Of a stretch of DNA of 64,000 bases, positions 32,313 to 41,266 are shown in pieces (the first letter of the stretch is position 1; every line of letters starts with the position of its first letter). Below the pieces are notes generated by a model, which was not told where the DNA came from, made no database searches, and was given only the letters and a program-made list of their open reading frames with translations. This stretch comes from a virus. A program made the position numbers and the translations under genes. The stretch covers positions 18,762 to 82,761 of IMG/VR virus record IMGVR_UViG_3300009034_002371; one strand, given 5' to 3'.

Positions 32313-34431
32313 GTTAATACACTTTGTATGGTTTGGACCTAGACCTTTAGGTTATACTGAGTTTCTGGCTGTTAAAACAGCCCGTAAGATATATGGGGTT
32401 GAACCATACCTCTGGACAGACAATTCTGTCCCGGAAAACGAGTGGTTGTTAAGAATAAAAGAGATCGCCGTACAAAAACAGATTAAAAGTGAGTGGCAGC
32501 AGATCGCTAACCTTGCCAGCAAGTATAATTACAAATCAGACTATCTAAGATATCAACTCCTACACGATTACGGGGGTTTGTACCTAGATATAGATACCCT
32601 CTGTGTGAAACCTATCTTCGGCCTCGTTCTGCAGGGTTTGGTCGCCGCGCAGCAGCAGTCTTCCAAAGAGCCCATCAATGGCGCTGTTATGTATGTTGCC
32701 GAGCCTCAGCATCCAGTTGTGGCTGCCCTCTTAAACGAATCTATAAGAATACTCAGAGAGGTCAAGTCTATGACCTGGTCAGAGATTGGCCCTAAATTGC
32801 TTTCCAAAACTTTGAAACCGAATATTGATTGTACTATACTACCTCATGAACATTTCTATTTCTATAAGTCGTCTCACTGGCGGCAGATATTTGAGGATAA
32901 TCCTATAGATGACCAGATGTGTGTTATTCATTGGTGGAACAAACATGCAGGTGCATTTGCCAGGAAAACTGTTAACCCAGAATATATTAGGACTTCTAAC
33001 AGCCTCTATGCCAAGATGGTAAAGAGAGTGTTAGGTTCGGATTATGGTTTGTCCCAGAAGACACCTGCACTGTCGGCTATTGTTTCTATTATGGGTGATC
33101 ACCCTCAGCGAGCCAGAAACTTTGAAGCGACTCTGCGGTGTATACAGCAACAAGACTTCCAAGACTATGAGCTAGTAATTGTAGAGCAGTATATAGAGAA
33201 GCCTCTATGGGAGAGTCGTGCTAAATCTCTAAATGCAACTTACATGACCATCACAGAGAGTACCCTACCTGACTGGGCACGCTTCTGCCTTTCGTGGTGT
33301 AAGAATGTCGGAGCCCGGGTATCTAAGCATGATACTTTATTGATGCTTGATGGTGATGTGGCATTTGGTAATGATTACTTTTCACGTGTGGTTAGTACTT
33401 TCAGGACTGATTGGGGTTACCTTATGGGATTTAGCTTGCTTATCCGGTTGAACACCAAAGGTACTGGCATCTACTTGAGAGATGGGACCTACCATGCGGA
33501 GTGGCCACGTGAGCATGTTGAGAAGACTAACAATCCAGGTTTCTCAGGTAGTGGAGGCGGGGGTGGTTCCGTTGTCTTCGACAAGCGGTTTTTCTTTGAT
33601 GTTATAGGGGGTTATAGTGAGAATTATTTCGGCTGGGGTAAAGAGGATAAAGATTGTCTACTGAGGGCTTATAGATTTGCTGGAGGCAATGAAGAGGGTA
33701 GGTTAAGGCGTATGGACTACACCCTACTGCATTTGTTCCATCGCCACATAGGACTCGCGCATAGGCCGAAGGAAGCGACTACCCACTATTTCAAGTATAC
33801 ACGGCCATATCCACGTCGTGTTACACATCTTCTCGTGGAGGCCCAAGTAGGTAGACCGGAGCATAGAACTCTTATAGATCTGTCGCGTTTGGATTCTCCC
33901 AGTGCTGGTTGTGTTGAACTTCAAAGATCCCCGTTGTCCCAGGAAGAACGTGTGAGTATGTTGGGTAACCACCACCCCGAGTATAGTTTTGAAGATTTCA
34001 CTAATCAAAAGTTGTTCGATGCCACAGATCTAGACGGCTCTGTCATTGTTGGCAGTTGTTTCTATCAGGATCCCGATTCTCAAGATGCAGATCCTCGCGT
34101 GAAAGTTTTTCCTGATGATATGCAGGGGGTTACGTTTATTGAATGCAATTTAGATAATGTGTATGTACCCCCAGGTAATACAGTTGACCTCTTGTGTTCT
34201 TGTAGGAGGATCAAACGTCAGAATGACGGAGAGTCTTGGATACTTAATGAAGATCTAGTGCCTATTGAGCCATTGAGCAAGGAACGCTTAGCCGCGGTTG
34301 GTGGTAATATAGTCCCCAGGAAGATACCGCGACGTGCTATACGTAAAGAGGAATTGCGTCGCTTACGCAGTGAACGAATGAAGAAGTTCCAAGAGTTTTA
34401 CGCGTCTCGAGAGAGGCAGGATGAAGAATGA
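32302..34431 (+). CDS. fusion of GT32-like and GT2 glycosyltransferases with a phage-type C-terminal domain
   Basis: 709 residues, ATG 32302 (overlaps preceding gene). Domain 1 (1-~250): GT32-like, 'YLRYQLLHDYGGLYLDIDTL'. Domain 2 (~255-530): GT2, related to the 28915 product ('ALSAIVSIMGDHPQRARNFE', 'DTLLMLDGDVAFGNDYFS', 'GGYSENYFGWGKEDKDCLLR'). Domain 3 (~540-709): a module I associate with other phage proteins, with 'VFPDDMQGVTFIECNLDNVY' and 'PPGNTVDLLCSCRRIKRQND', followed by a Lys/Arg-rich helix. Domain 3 may dock the enzyme to virion or assembly proteins (inference). The first two domains are duplicates of separate upstream genes. Confidence 0.8.
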   Translation: MTCRLIHFVWFGPRPLGYTEFLAVKTARKIYGVEPYLWTDNSVPENEWLLRIKEIAVQKQIKSEWQQIANLASKYNYKSDYLRYQLLHDYGGLYLDIDTLCVKPIFGLVLQGLVAAQQQSSKEPINGAVMYVAEPQHPVVAALLNESIRILREVKSMTWSEIGPKLLSKTLKPNIDCTILPHEHFYFYKSSHWRQIFEDNPIDDQMCVIHWWNKHAGAFARKTVNPEYIRTSNSLYAKMVKRVLGSDYGLSQKTPALSAIVSIMGDHPQRARNFEATLRCIQQQDFQDYELVIVEQYIEKPLWESRAKSLNATYMTITESTLPDWARFCLSWCKNVGARVSKHDTLLMLDGDVAFGNDYFSRVVSTFRTDWGYLMGFSLLIRLNTKGTGIYLRDGTYHAEWPREHVEKTNNPGFSGSGGGGGSVVFDKRFFFDVIGGYSENYFGWGKEDKDCLLRAYRFAGGNEEGRLRRMDYTLLHLFHRHIGLAHRPKEATTHYFKYTRPYPRRVTHLLVEAQVGRPEHRTLIDLSRLDSPSAGCVELQRSPLSQEERVSMLGNHHPEYSFEDFTNQKLFDATDLDGSVIVGSCFYQDPDSQDADPRVKVFPDDMQGVTFIECNLDNVYVPPGNTVDLLCSCRRIKRQNDGESWILNEDLVPIEPLSKERLAAVGGNIVPRKIPRRAIRKEELRRLRSERMKKFQEFYASRERQDEE

Positions 34432-36368
34432 GAACTATACCAGTAAAGGAATATGTTGAAGATAGGATAGAAGATAACGGATCGTATAGTCGGACTTTTC
34501 TGTCCTATCCTAAATACCATAGGCATGAAGATGGTACCCTCCATGAGACTGATTGCACTATTATAGAGAGTCAGGATCCTGATTGGGATTGGGAAGTTAC
34601 CGAGGGTGTCTGGACTCTTTATGTTAAAAGAGATGGTACCTTCCAGTCGCGGTTCCATGAACATACTGTTACAAGGAAGCCGGTTGGTATTGGATTTTAT
34701 AATATCAGAACCAAGACTTCCATAAACAGAGTTGAGTTTGATTTAACTACATGGGACGTTGAGGTTGGGCATGATACCATAACATGGACAAATCCTGAGA
34801 ACGGTATTATCTTTAAGGTATGGTATATACATGATCAGGCTCGAGGTATCGTGGAACTTCCACAAGAAGTACAAACAGAGTTATTAGCTAAGAGGCGCAA
34901 GAGCTGGTCCCGTGAAAATACTTATGTTAGCGTTATTTACGATGCTGATATGAATTTTCAGGATGAGGATATGGAGTCCGAAGATCGGATCAGACATAAG
35001 CATCCTGATTGGGAGATCCAGATCGGAGGGCACCACATCGTCCATGAAAAATTCGGTCGGAAACCGAATCCACATCCCCCAGAGGTTGAGCGGGAAGATG
35101 CAGATGAGTCACTAGATTATACATGGCCCAAACGTAAGATATACTTTGCCGAACAGAAGAAGTTCATCGAAGCCTGTAGAATAGATGCTCTGGAAAGCGA
35201 AGATGGGAAAATCATTTTCAATACTACCGATACCTTTGGTTTTGCTTTCTGCGAAGATGCCTATATCCGTGGCTATCCTAATTACAATAATACCAACTAT
35301 AATGGTGTCGGTCTTATTGTAGATGGGCACACCAGTTCCGCGTGTGAGTATTTTTCGTTTATCAGATTCAACTTGAGTAGTCAGCTTGGTATCCCAGGTA
35401 CTATATCTCTTGTTCGCTTGTACTTATACTGCTATAATACTTCCTACGGTGGGATCGATTACATGTATGCCAGCCCGACACTCAAGCCGTGGACAGAAAC
35501 GGGAGTTACCTGGCGTAGATGGAATGGCTCTGCGTATTGGAATGACCCGGGAGCTTGGTACGGGTTTTATGACTGGGAGGGATGTGAATACGATTTCAAT
35601 ACCCTGAATGGGGCTGGTTGTGATATTAGTAAGTATTACGCCTCTAGGCCGGTTAATGAAGGTCACGAGGATTCCTATATAGCTATTGGTGATCTTGGGT
35701 TCCATAATATGTTTGACCATCTCCAGGCCCAGTGGGAGGCCGATAAGTGGTATGGTTGGAAAATCCACAACCCGTCTGACGAGCTTGGGAGAGCATATTT
35801 TAGAGATTCTGAGTATGCGACTGTTGGTCAGAGGCCCTATTTAGAAGTTACTTGGGTATCTAGTAGTTCAAGTAGCTCTGCCTCGTATAGCTGTAGTTCC
35901 TCAAGTTCCAGCTCGTCCCACTCCAGTTCTTCCTCGTTTAGTTCTAGTTCTTCCAGCTTCAGTAGTTCAAGCTCATCGTGTTCTAGTTCCTATCCAGGTC
36001 CATACTACGTTAGGGCGGACGCACTCGGTGGAGGTGTGGGAGATGCCGATACTCAGGCTCGAGCTCTTACTCCGGAAGAATTTAGAACTCATAATGCAGG
36101 GTCCCCGGTAACCTATTACGTTAAAGGAAAATTTGGAACATGTTTAGGTGACTACGCATTTAGTGGTAACTTAAACTACTCGGCAAGGGATGGTAATTTT
36201 GCTAATGCTATGCTTATCAAGGGATACCTGAACAACGGGCCACTTGACGTAGTCCACGGAAGGTATCGTCCAAGATTTATTCTTGGGGATGTCTCTCTGA
36301 GTTCGTCAAGCTCGTGTAGTTCAAGTTCTGGTTCTTCAAGTGTTAGTTCTTCAAGTAGCTCTACTTGA
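34428..36368 (+). CDS. DNRLRE-type adhesin with poly-Ser linkers and a truncated beta-helix cap
   Basis: 646 residues, ATG 34428 (ATGA overlap). The N-terminal ~200 residues are a conserved domain shared with 36427 ('FLSYPKYHRHEDGTLHETDC'). Then a DNRLRE-like cell-surface domain ('CEDAYIRGYPNYNN', 'FSFIRFNLSSQL', 'WTETGVTWRRWNGSAYW'). Poly-Ser from about residue 478 to 521, with scattered Cys, Phe and His. Residues ~523-622 match only the first part of the beta-helix protein at 39838 (YYVRADALGGG / RYVRADAAGGG, ...RPRFILGD / RPRIACG), then a second poly-Ser tract and the stop. Possibly a split or truncated spike. No signal peptide; virion-attached adhesin by context. Confidence 0.7.
   Translation: MRTIPVKEYVEDRIEDNGSYSRTFLSYPKYHRHEDGTLHETDCTIIESQDPDWDWEVTEGVWTLYVKRDGTFQSRFHEHTVTRKPVGIGFYNIRTKTSINRVEFDLTTWDVEVGHDTITWTNPENGIIFKVWYIHDQARGIVELPQEVQTELLAKRRKSWSRENTYVSVIYDADMNFQDEDMESEDRIRHKHPDWEIQIGGHHIVHEKFGRKPNPHPPEVEREDADESLDYTWPKRKIYFAEQKKFIEACRIDALESEDGKIIFNTTDTFGFAFCEDAYIRGYPNYNNTNYNGVGLIVDGHTSSACEYFSFIRFNLSSQLGIPGTISLVRLYLYCYNTSYGGIDYMYASPTLKPWTETGVTWRRWNGSAYWNDPGAWYGFYDWEGCEYDFNTLNGAGCDISKYYASRPVNEGHEDSYIAIGDLGFHNMFDHLQAQWEADKWYGWKIHNPSDELGRAYFRDSEYATVGQRPYLEVTWVSSSSSSSASYSCSSSSSSSSHSSSSSFSSSSSSFSSSSSSCSSSYPGPYYVRADALGGGVGDADTQARALTPEEFRTHNAGSPVTYYVKGKFGTCLGDYAFSGNLNYSARDGNFANAMLIKGYLNNGPLDVVHGRYRPRFILGDVSLSSSSSCSSSSGSSSVSSSSSST
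34581..34639 (+). repeat. 59-bp near-exact repeat of paralogous adhesin genes, copy 1
   Basis: Differs from 36580-36638 at one position only (C/T at the 20th base); surrounding N-terminal coding sequence is also clearly homologous. Marks a recent tandem duplication of the 34428/36427 genes. Confidence 0.88.
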
Positions 36369-36426
36369 TGGTACATATTTACGCCTTGACTGTACTTAGG
36401 GTGAATTTGTAATTGGGGGTTGTTGT

Positions 36427-39400
36427 ATGAAACCTCAACCAACGGGTTTATATACCGAAGACGCGATAGAATCGGGTGGTATGCACCATACCACCTTCCT
36501 ATCCTATCCCAAATATCATCGACATGAAGATGGTACTCTCCATGAGACTGATTGTGTTATCAGGGACAGTCAGGACCCTGATTGGGATTGGGAAGTTATC
36601 GAGGGTGTCTGGACTCTTTATGTTAAAAGAGATGGTACTTATCAGTCCCGATTTCATGATTATACTATCACGAGAAAGCCAGTTGGTGTTGGGTTCTGTA
36701 ACACACATTCCAAGAAGTGTGTCGTTAAGATAGACTTTGATCTGAACTCCTGGGTAGTCAAGATCGATGGGGATACTGCAACATGGACAAATCCCGATAA
36801 CGGTATTGTTTTCAAAGTCCAGTATATACATGATCAGGCTCGAGGTATCGTAGAACTTCCACAAGCAGTACAAACACAACTGTTAGAGGATTGTGGATCC
36901 TGGCCAGTTGAAGATACCTCCGTTTGTGTTATTTATGATGCCGATATAGACTTCCTTAGTGAAGATGTAGATACTGTAGATAGTATAATAGATGGGAACT
37001 CGAAGTGGGTAGTTAAAGTTGGAGGACTTTATGTAGTTCACGAGAAGCATGGACTGGTAAGTAAAGAACACCGCGATAATCTCGCTTGGCAAAAGCATAC
37101 GATATACCTTCCTGAACAAAAGAGATATATTGAAGCATGTGCTCTAGATGCTTTAAAAAGTGAAGATGGCGTACTTATCTTTAACGATACTGATACGTTT
37201 AAGGAAGGTGTGGATGGCTACTCAGGCTGCGAGGATACTTATATAGAGTTAAGTAGTGAAACCACCCACGGTAGTTCTACCCAGATATACTGCGACGGGG
37301 ACTCTTGGGATACAAAGAAAGTCTTGATTAAGTTTGACCTAAGTGGTGAGATTCCACTAGTTCCTCATCAAACAATAACTTCTGCTTCCCTGGGTCTATA
37401 CGTTCTTAACCACTTTGATGGCCCAGCTGACTCCCTTCGGATTATGTGTGCAGGTGTCCTTAAACCATGGACAGAAGATGAGGCTACCTGGACGCGCTGG
37501 CATAAAACAAATGACAAGTGGTGGCACAGTAGCGGCTGTGATGCTAAGAATGACTATGCCTACTTCAATAGTTTTAGTGGTTATGGGTATGATAGATTTA
37601 GTAGTTGGACCCAAGCGTTTATTAACGAAAGTGATGAGGATGACTACACTTCATGGGTTGTTAGACCATGGCAAATACAAAAGCAGTATGATGCTCAGCT
37701 CTGGTATGGTTGGGTACTCGACCCTGGCGTTCCAGAGCATGTAGAAATTACTTTTGCTAGTTCGGAGCATGCTGATCCAACAAAGCGGCCGTATCTGACA
37801 GTTACCTGGGAACCAACTAGTTCCTCAAGCTCCAGTTCGAGCTTCAGTAGTAGTTGTTCCAGTTCGAGCTTCAGTAGTAGTAGTTCTTCATGGGGCCCCT
37901 ACAGTTGTCAGTTTGGAGATTATACAGTACTACAACACCTTCATTTTGAAACTGAAAACCCTGATGGGATCCAAATTGGTAAATATAGTATTGTCCATAA
38001 CTGTTATGCTAACCAGGCCTCCCCCACTGCAGACTATCCAGCGTGGAAAGCAACTGGAAGCGGATTTAATGTAACTTCGTTCATCAGCTGTGAAGGGGCT
38101 AGTGTTGGTGGGTACGCCTTCTATACAGATCTTGAGGATATAACCTTCACAGGGTGCCTTGCTCGTGATAGTAATGTTGGTTTTTATGTTGGAAACCAGG
38201 CTATCAGATTAGTCCATAATCTGATTTATAACTGTGCACGTGGTATACATATAGCAAGTAGAGATACCTTTATACATGGCAATACTATTTACAACTGTAG
38301 TACCTGTGGAATATATCTTGGTACTACTTGGGCCAGTGTGTACATTCTAGGCAATATTTTAGATTCCTGTGACTATGGTATATTGGCATCTTTTCGACAA
38401 CCGGCATGCTATCTTGATTGGAACAATTTCAGTAATAGCCTCACTCTAGATATAGCCCAGTCTGGTGGCCAAGACGTTGTGAATAAGGGGCCGAATACTA
38501 CCTCCCTTGATCCTGGTTTCTTTGATATAGGAAGTTTAGATTTCCGTGTTGGTCAACATATGAGGGGACTTGGTGTTAAGTCTAATTTTGGTAGTAATAA
38601 TATTATAGCAGCTAGTTGTATCGGCTATCCGGATCAGGGAGCCATACAGCGGAGAGAGGTAATTGGTGAGGATGCAGCGGTATGGGAGACAGGACCTGAT
38701 GCACATACCGGAATTGGTTATGTGAAGCTGAGTCCTACTCACGCTAGTAGATATCCCCTGAAGTGGGAATTCTTAGCTCCTGTCAAAGCTGATCGTGCTC
38801 TTCAGTTTAGCTTTTGGCGTAAGGGGAGTTTTAGTGGTACATTTCAATTTCTTGCAACAGGTGTTGGTATAAGCATATCTGAGGTTGTTGCTGTACCGGG
38901 TTCGTATCAACAACATATATCCCCTGTGGTGACTCCAACTTCGGATCAGTTTGCCAAGATAACGTTACAAGCGCAAGGAACAGGTACTATCTATGTCGAT
39001 GACTTTGGAACTTCGCAAAGTTGTTCCTCAAGCTCATCGTTCTCAAGTAGTTGTTCCTCAAGCTCATGTAGTAGTTCCTGTTCGTCAAGTTCATGTAGTT
39101 CATCGTTCTCAAGTAGTTGTTCCTCAAGCTCATCAAGTTCATGTAGTTCATCGTTCTCAAGTAGTTGTTCCTCAAGTTCATGTTCGAGTAGCTTCTCAAG
39201 TAGTTGCTCTTCGAGCTCCAGCTTTAGTTCATCATGCTCAAGTAGCTTCTCAAGTTCATGTAGCAGCTCCTCGTTCTCAAGCAGCTGCTCATCGAGTTCA
39301 TCATGTTCAAGTAGCTTCTCATCGAGTTCATCATGTTCAAGTAGCTTCTCAAGTAGCTGTTCATCGAGCTTCTGTTCATCAAGTTCATGTTCAAGTAGCT

Positions 39401-39828
39401 TCTCGAGCTCCTGTTCATCGAGCTTCAGCTCATCGAGTAGCTGTTCAAGTAGCTTCAGTAGCTGCAGTTCAAGCTTCAGCTCATCAAGTTCATGTTCAAG
39501 TAGCTTCTCGAGTTCATGCTCTTCGAGCTTCAGCTCATCGAGTTCATGTTCAAGTAGCTTTAGTAGCTGCAGTTCATCGTTCTCAAGTAGCTGCTCATCG
39601 AGCTTCAGCTCATCGAGTTCGTGCTCAAGTAGTTTTAGTAGCTCATCGAGTAGCAGTTTCAGTTCATCGAGTTCATGTTCAAGTAGTTTCTCAAGTTCAT
39701 GTTCAAGTAGCTTCTCAAGTTGTTCATCGAGCTCCAGCTTTAGTTCATCATGTTCAAGTAGCTTCTCAAGTTGTTCATCGAGCTCCAGCCTTAGTTCATC
39801 ATGTTCAAGTAGTTCGAGCATACAGTAG
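36427..39828 (+). CDS. giant DNRLRE/beta-helix adhesin with a ~270-residue Ser/Cys/Phe tail
   Basis: 1133 residues, ATG 36427 with a GGGGG-type site upstream. Order: conserved N-domain (1-~205, as in 34428); DNRLRE-like domain (~235-455, CEDTYIELSSETT..., KPWTEDEATWTRW); poly-Ser linker (~463-488); beta-helix without the first cap (~490-730, 'FISCEGASVGGYAFYTDLED', 'NTIYNCSTCGIYLGT'); jelly-roll CBM-like domain (~745-862, also in 39838); then from residue ~865 to the end a tract of Ser with Cys and Phe at about every fourth or fifth place (CSSSFSSSCSSSF). Probably a virion fibre or surface protein; the tail could be a glycosylated stalk. No secretion signal. Confidence 0.72.
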   Translation: MKPQPTGLYTEDAIESGGMHHTTFLSYPKYHRHEDGTLHETDCVIRDSQDPDWDWEVIEGVWTLYVKRDGTYQSRFHDYTITRKPVGVGFCNTHSKKCVVKIDFDLNSWVVKIDGDTATWTNPDNGIVFKVQYIHDQARGIVELPQAVQTQLLEDCGSWPVEDTSVCVIYDADIDFLSEDVDTVDSIIDGNSKWVVKVGGLYVVHEKHGLVSKEHRDNLAWQKHTIYLPEQKRYIEACALDALKSEDGVLIFNDTDTFKEGVDGYSGCEDTYIELSSETTHGSSTQIYCDGDSWDTKKVLIKFDLSGEIPLVPHQTITSASLGLYVLNHFDGPADSLRIMCAGVLKPWTEDEATWTRWHKTNDKWWHSSGCDAKNDYAYFNSFSGYGYDRFSSWTQAFINESDEDDYTSWVVRPWQIQKQYDAQLWYGWVLDPGVPEHVEITFASSEHADPTKRPYLTVTWEPTSSSSSSSSFSSSCSSSSFSSSSSSWGPYSCQFGDYTVLQHLHFETENPDGIQIGKYSIVHNCYANQASPTADYPAWKATGSGFNVTSFISCEGASVGGYAFYTDLEDITFTGCLARDSNVGFYVGNQAIRLVHNLIYNCARGIHIASRDTFIHGNTIYNCSTCGIYLGTTWASVYILGNILDSCDYGILASFRQPACYLDWNNFSNSLTLDIAQSGGQDVVNKGPNTTSLDPGFFDIGSLDFRVGQHMRGLGVKSNFGSNNIIAASCIGYPDQGAIQRREVIGEDAAVWETGPDAHTGIGYVKLSPTHASRYPLKWEFLAPVKADRALQFSFWRKGSFSGTFQFLATGVGISISEVVAVPGSYQQHISPVVTPTSDQFAKITLQAQGTGTIYVDDFGTSQSCSSSSSFSSSCSSSSCSSSCSSSSCSSSFSSSCSSSSSSSCSSSFSSSCSSSSCSSSFSSSCSSSSSFSSSCSSSFSSSCSSSSFSSSCSSSSSCSSSFSSSSSCSSSFSSSCSSSFCSSSSCSSSFSSSCSSSFSSSSSCSSSFSSCSSSFSSSSSCSSSFSSSCSSSFSSSSSCSSSFSSCSSSFSSSCSSSFSSSSSCSSSFSSSSSSSFSSSSSCSSSFSSSCSSSFSSCSSSSSFSSSCSSSFSSCSSSSSLSSSCSSSSSIQ
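36580..36638 (+). repeat. 59-bp near-exact repeat of paralogous adhesin genes, copy 2
   Basis: Counterpart of 34581-34639 with a single mismatch; see that entry. Confidence 0.88.
39016..39825 (+). repeat. degenerate Ser-codon microsatellite-like tract encoding the Ser/Cys/Phe tail
   Basis: About 810 bp built almost only of AGT, AGC, TCA, TCG, TCC, TCT with interspersed TGT/TGC and TTC/TTT. Recurrent blocks such as AGTTCATGTTCAAGTAGC and TCATCGAGCTTCAGCTCA appear many times in shifted order. All three readings on the + strand and a Glu/Leu-rich one on the - strand stay open for long distances, simply because the tract lacks stop triplets; only the Ser frame continues a real gene. Confidence 0.85.
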
Positions 39829-39837
39829 AGGTAGAGG

Positions 39838-41250
39838 ATGGCTGCACCCAAGACAAGATATGTTCGCGCTGACGCCGCTGGTGGTGGTAATGGTACCGTA
39901 GATGCTGCAAGCGGGCCAGGCGGTAATTATGCCTGGACGTGGAATGAGTTTATGTCCAATCTCCCACGCTATGGCGATACCTACTATATTAAAGGTCCTT
40001 ACACATATACCCTTACAACGGACCTTGATTTCTATGCCGGACGTTCTAGTGCCCCTATAGTTGTTGAAGGATATTATAATTCCCCCGGAGACAACCCTAC
40101 AGGAAATAATAGACCTAGAATTGCTTGCGGTGTCCATGAGTTGGACCTAGGTGGTTATTTCTATTTTAGGAATTTCCGAATAACAATAAGCGAGTGGCTT
40201 GGATGTTATTCCGAGGGTCCGAATACAATTGTACAAAATTGTAGTAGTTATAATACCGGTCCTGCTATTGACTATCCAGCTGCCTTCTCCGGCGGGGGAG
40301 GCGTTTGGATTGACTGTGATGGGAGAGCAAGAGACGCCGGGTGGTTTTTCGAGGGTAATGTTATCGGTTGCTGTGCTTACAACTGCGATTACGGTTTTAT
40401 CTCATGGGCGCACGATGTTTGCATTATACATAGTATAACAAAAAATTGCGGCTACGGGGTATGGATGTACTCCGGCGGGAGTGCTATATTGAACAATACA
40501 TTCTATAACTGTTCCTCAGGTGGAATCTTTGGCGAGAATCAGGCTGTTGGCCCTATTATAGGTAACGTGTTTGACTCTGGTGATAAAGGTGTAGAGTATG
40601 ATGTTCCGGCAGGTCGGGAGGTGTGGCTTGATTACAATAATTATGAGAACCTCTCCGGGAGTGATACTGTAAACTGTAGCAAGGGGGAGGACTGGACCAG
40701 CGATGATCCCGAGTTCTTCGACTTCGGAACTAGCGACTTTCGGGTAGGTCCAGGTATCAGAGGACAGGGATTCCCGAAGTGGCAAGATTTCTTTGACCAT
40801 ATCCTCAACCCCAATTTGGAGGGTTGGTCTGATCAGGGAGCTTTGCAGCGACGAGAAGAAGTAGGGGAAATGTCTGTCGAGAAGGAGACAGGTCCTAACG
40901 CTCGCGGGGGCACTGGATCATGTGTACGATTCACTCCTTCATCTACTGTACACCCTCAAGTATGGGTTTTCAAGGTTCCCTGCCAGGATAGTATTGCTGT
41001 ACAGTTGGACATGTGGCATAAAATCACGTCCGGCTTTAATGGGTCTTTTACATTTAGTGCTTCTGGTAGTGGTATCACTCCAATAAATGAGGAAGTAGTG
41101 GCGCTTACAGATGATGGTGTTTACCATGAGTTTCTTTCCAGTATAATGACGCCGACCGAGTCCGGTTACATTGCAGTAACACTGAGAGCAAAGCAGGGTG
41201 TAGTTTCCGGTAGCATTTTCGTTGATGACATTACTACTCTAGAAGTATAG
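39838..41250 (+). CDS. complete right-handed beta-helix protein with C-terminal jelly-roll/CBM-like domain
   Basis: 470 residues, ATG 39838 (AGAGG site). Starts 'TRYVRADAAGGGNGTVDAAS', the same cap as residues ~527 on of the 34428 product; beta-helix coils 'NTIVQNCSSYNTGPAIDYP', 'CIIHSITKNCGYGVWMYSG', 'NNTFYNCSSGGIFGEN'. Residues ~345-470 ('SVEKETGPNARGGTGSCVRF', 'GYIAVTLRAKQGVVSGSIFV') equal the CBM-like domain of 36427. This is the unsplit version of the domain that is divided between 34428 and 36427. Likely virion surface protein; enzymatic residues not identified. Confidence 0.7.
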   Translation: MAAPKTRYVRADAAGGGNGTVDAASGPGGNYAWTWNEFMSNLPRYGDTYYIKGPYTYTLTTDLDFYAGRSSAPIVVEGYYNSPGDNPTGNNRPRIACGVHELDLGGYFYFRNFRITISEWLGCYSEGPNTIVQNCSSYNTGPAIDYPAAFSGGGGVWIDCDGRARDAGWFFEGNVIGCCAYNCDYGFISWAHDVCIIHSITKNCGYGVWMYSGGSAILNNTFYNCSSGGIFGENQAVGPIIGNVFDSGDKGVEYDVPAGREVWLDYNNYENLSGSDTVNCSKGEDWTSDDPEFFDFGTSDFRVGPGIRGQGFPKWQDFFDHILNPNLEGWSDQGALQRREEVGEMSVEKETGPNARGGTGSCVRFTPSSTVHPQVWVFKVPCQDSIAVQLDMWHKITSGFNGSFTFSASGSGITPINEEVVALTDDGVYHEFLSSIMTPTESGYIAVTLRAKQGVVSGSIFVDDITTLEV

Positions 41251-41266
41251 GGGTTGAGGTAGCAGT

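Noticed and set aside
39016-39825. CRISPR-like repeat array
   Set aside because: Repeats are degenerate, overlapping and in frame with a protein; there are no regular repeat-spacer units.
38991-39851. 286-codon - strand frame with Glu/Leu-rich, coiled-coil-looking sequence (ELEKLLEHDEL repeats)
   Set aside because: It is the antisense reading of the Ser-codon tract; stop triplets are rare there by composition. The + strand gene is continuous with real domains upstream.
38993-39901. 302-codon + strand frame rich in Val/His/Gln across the same tract
   Set aside because: Shifted reading of the Ser repeat with no ribosome site; it ends inside the next real gene.
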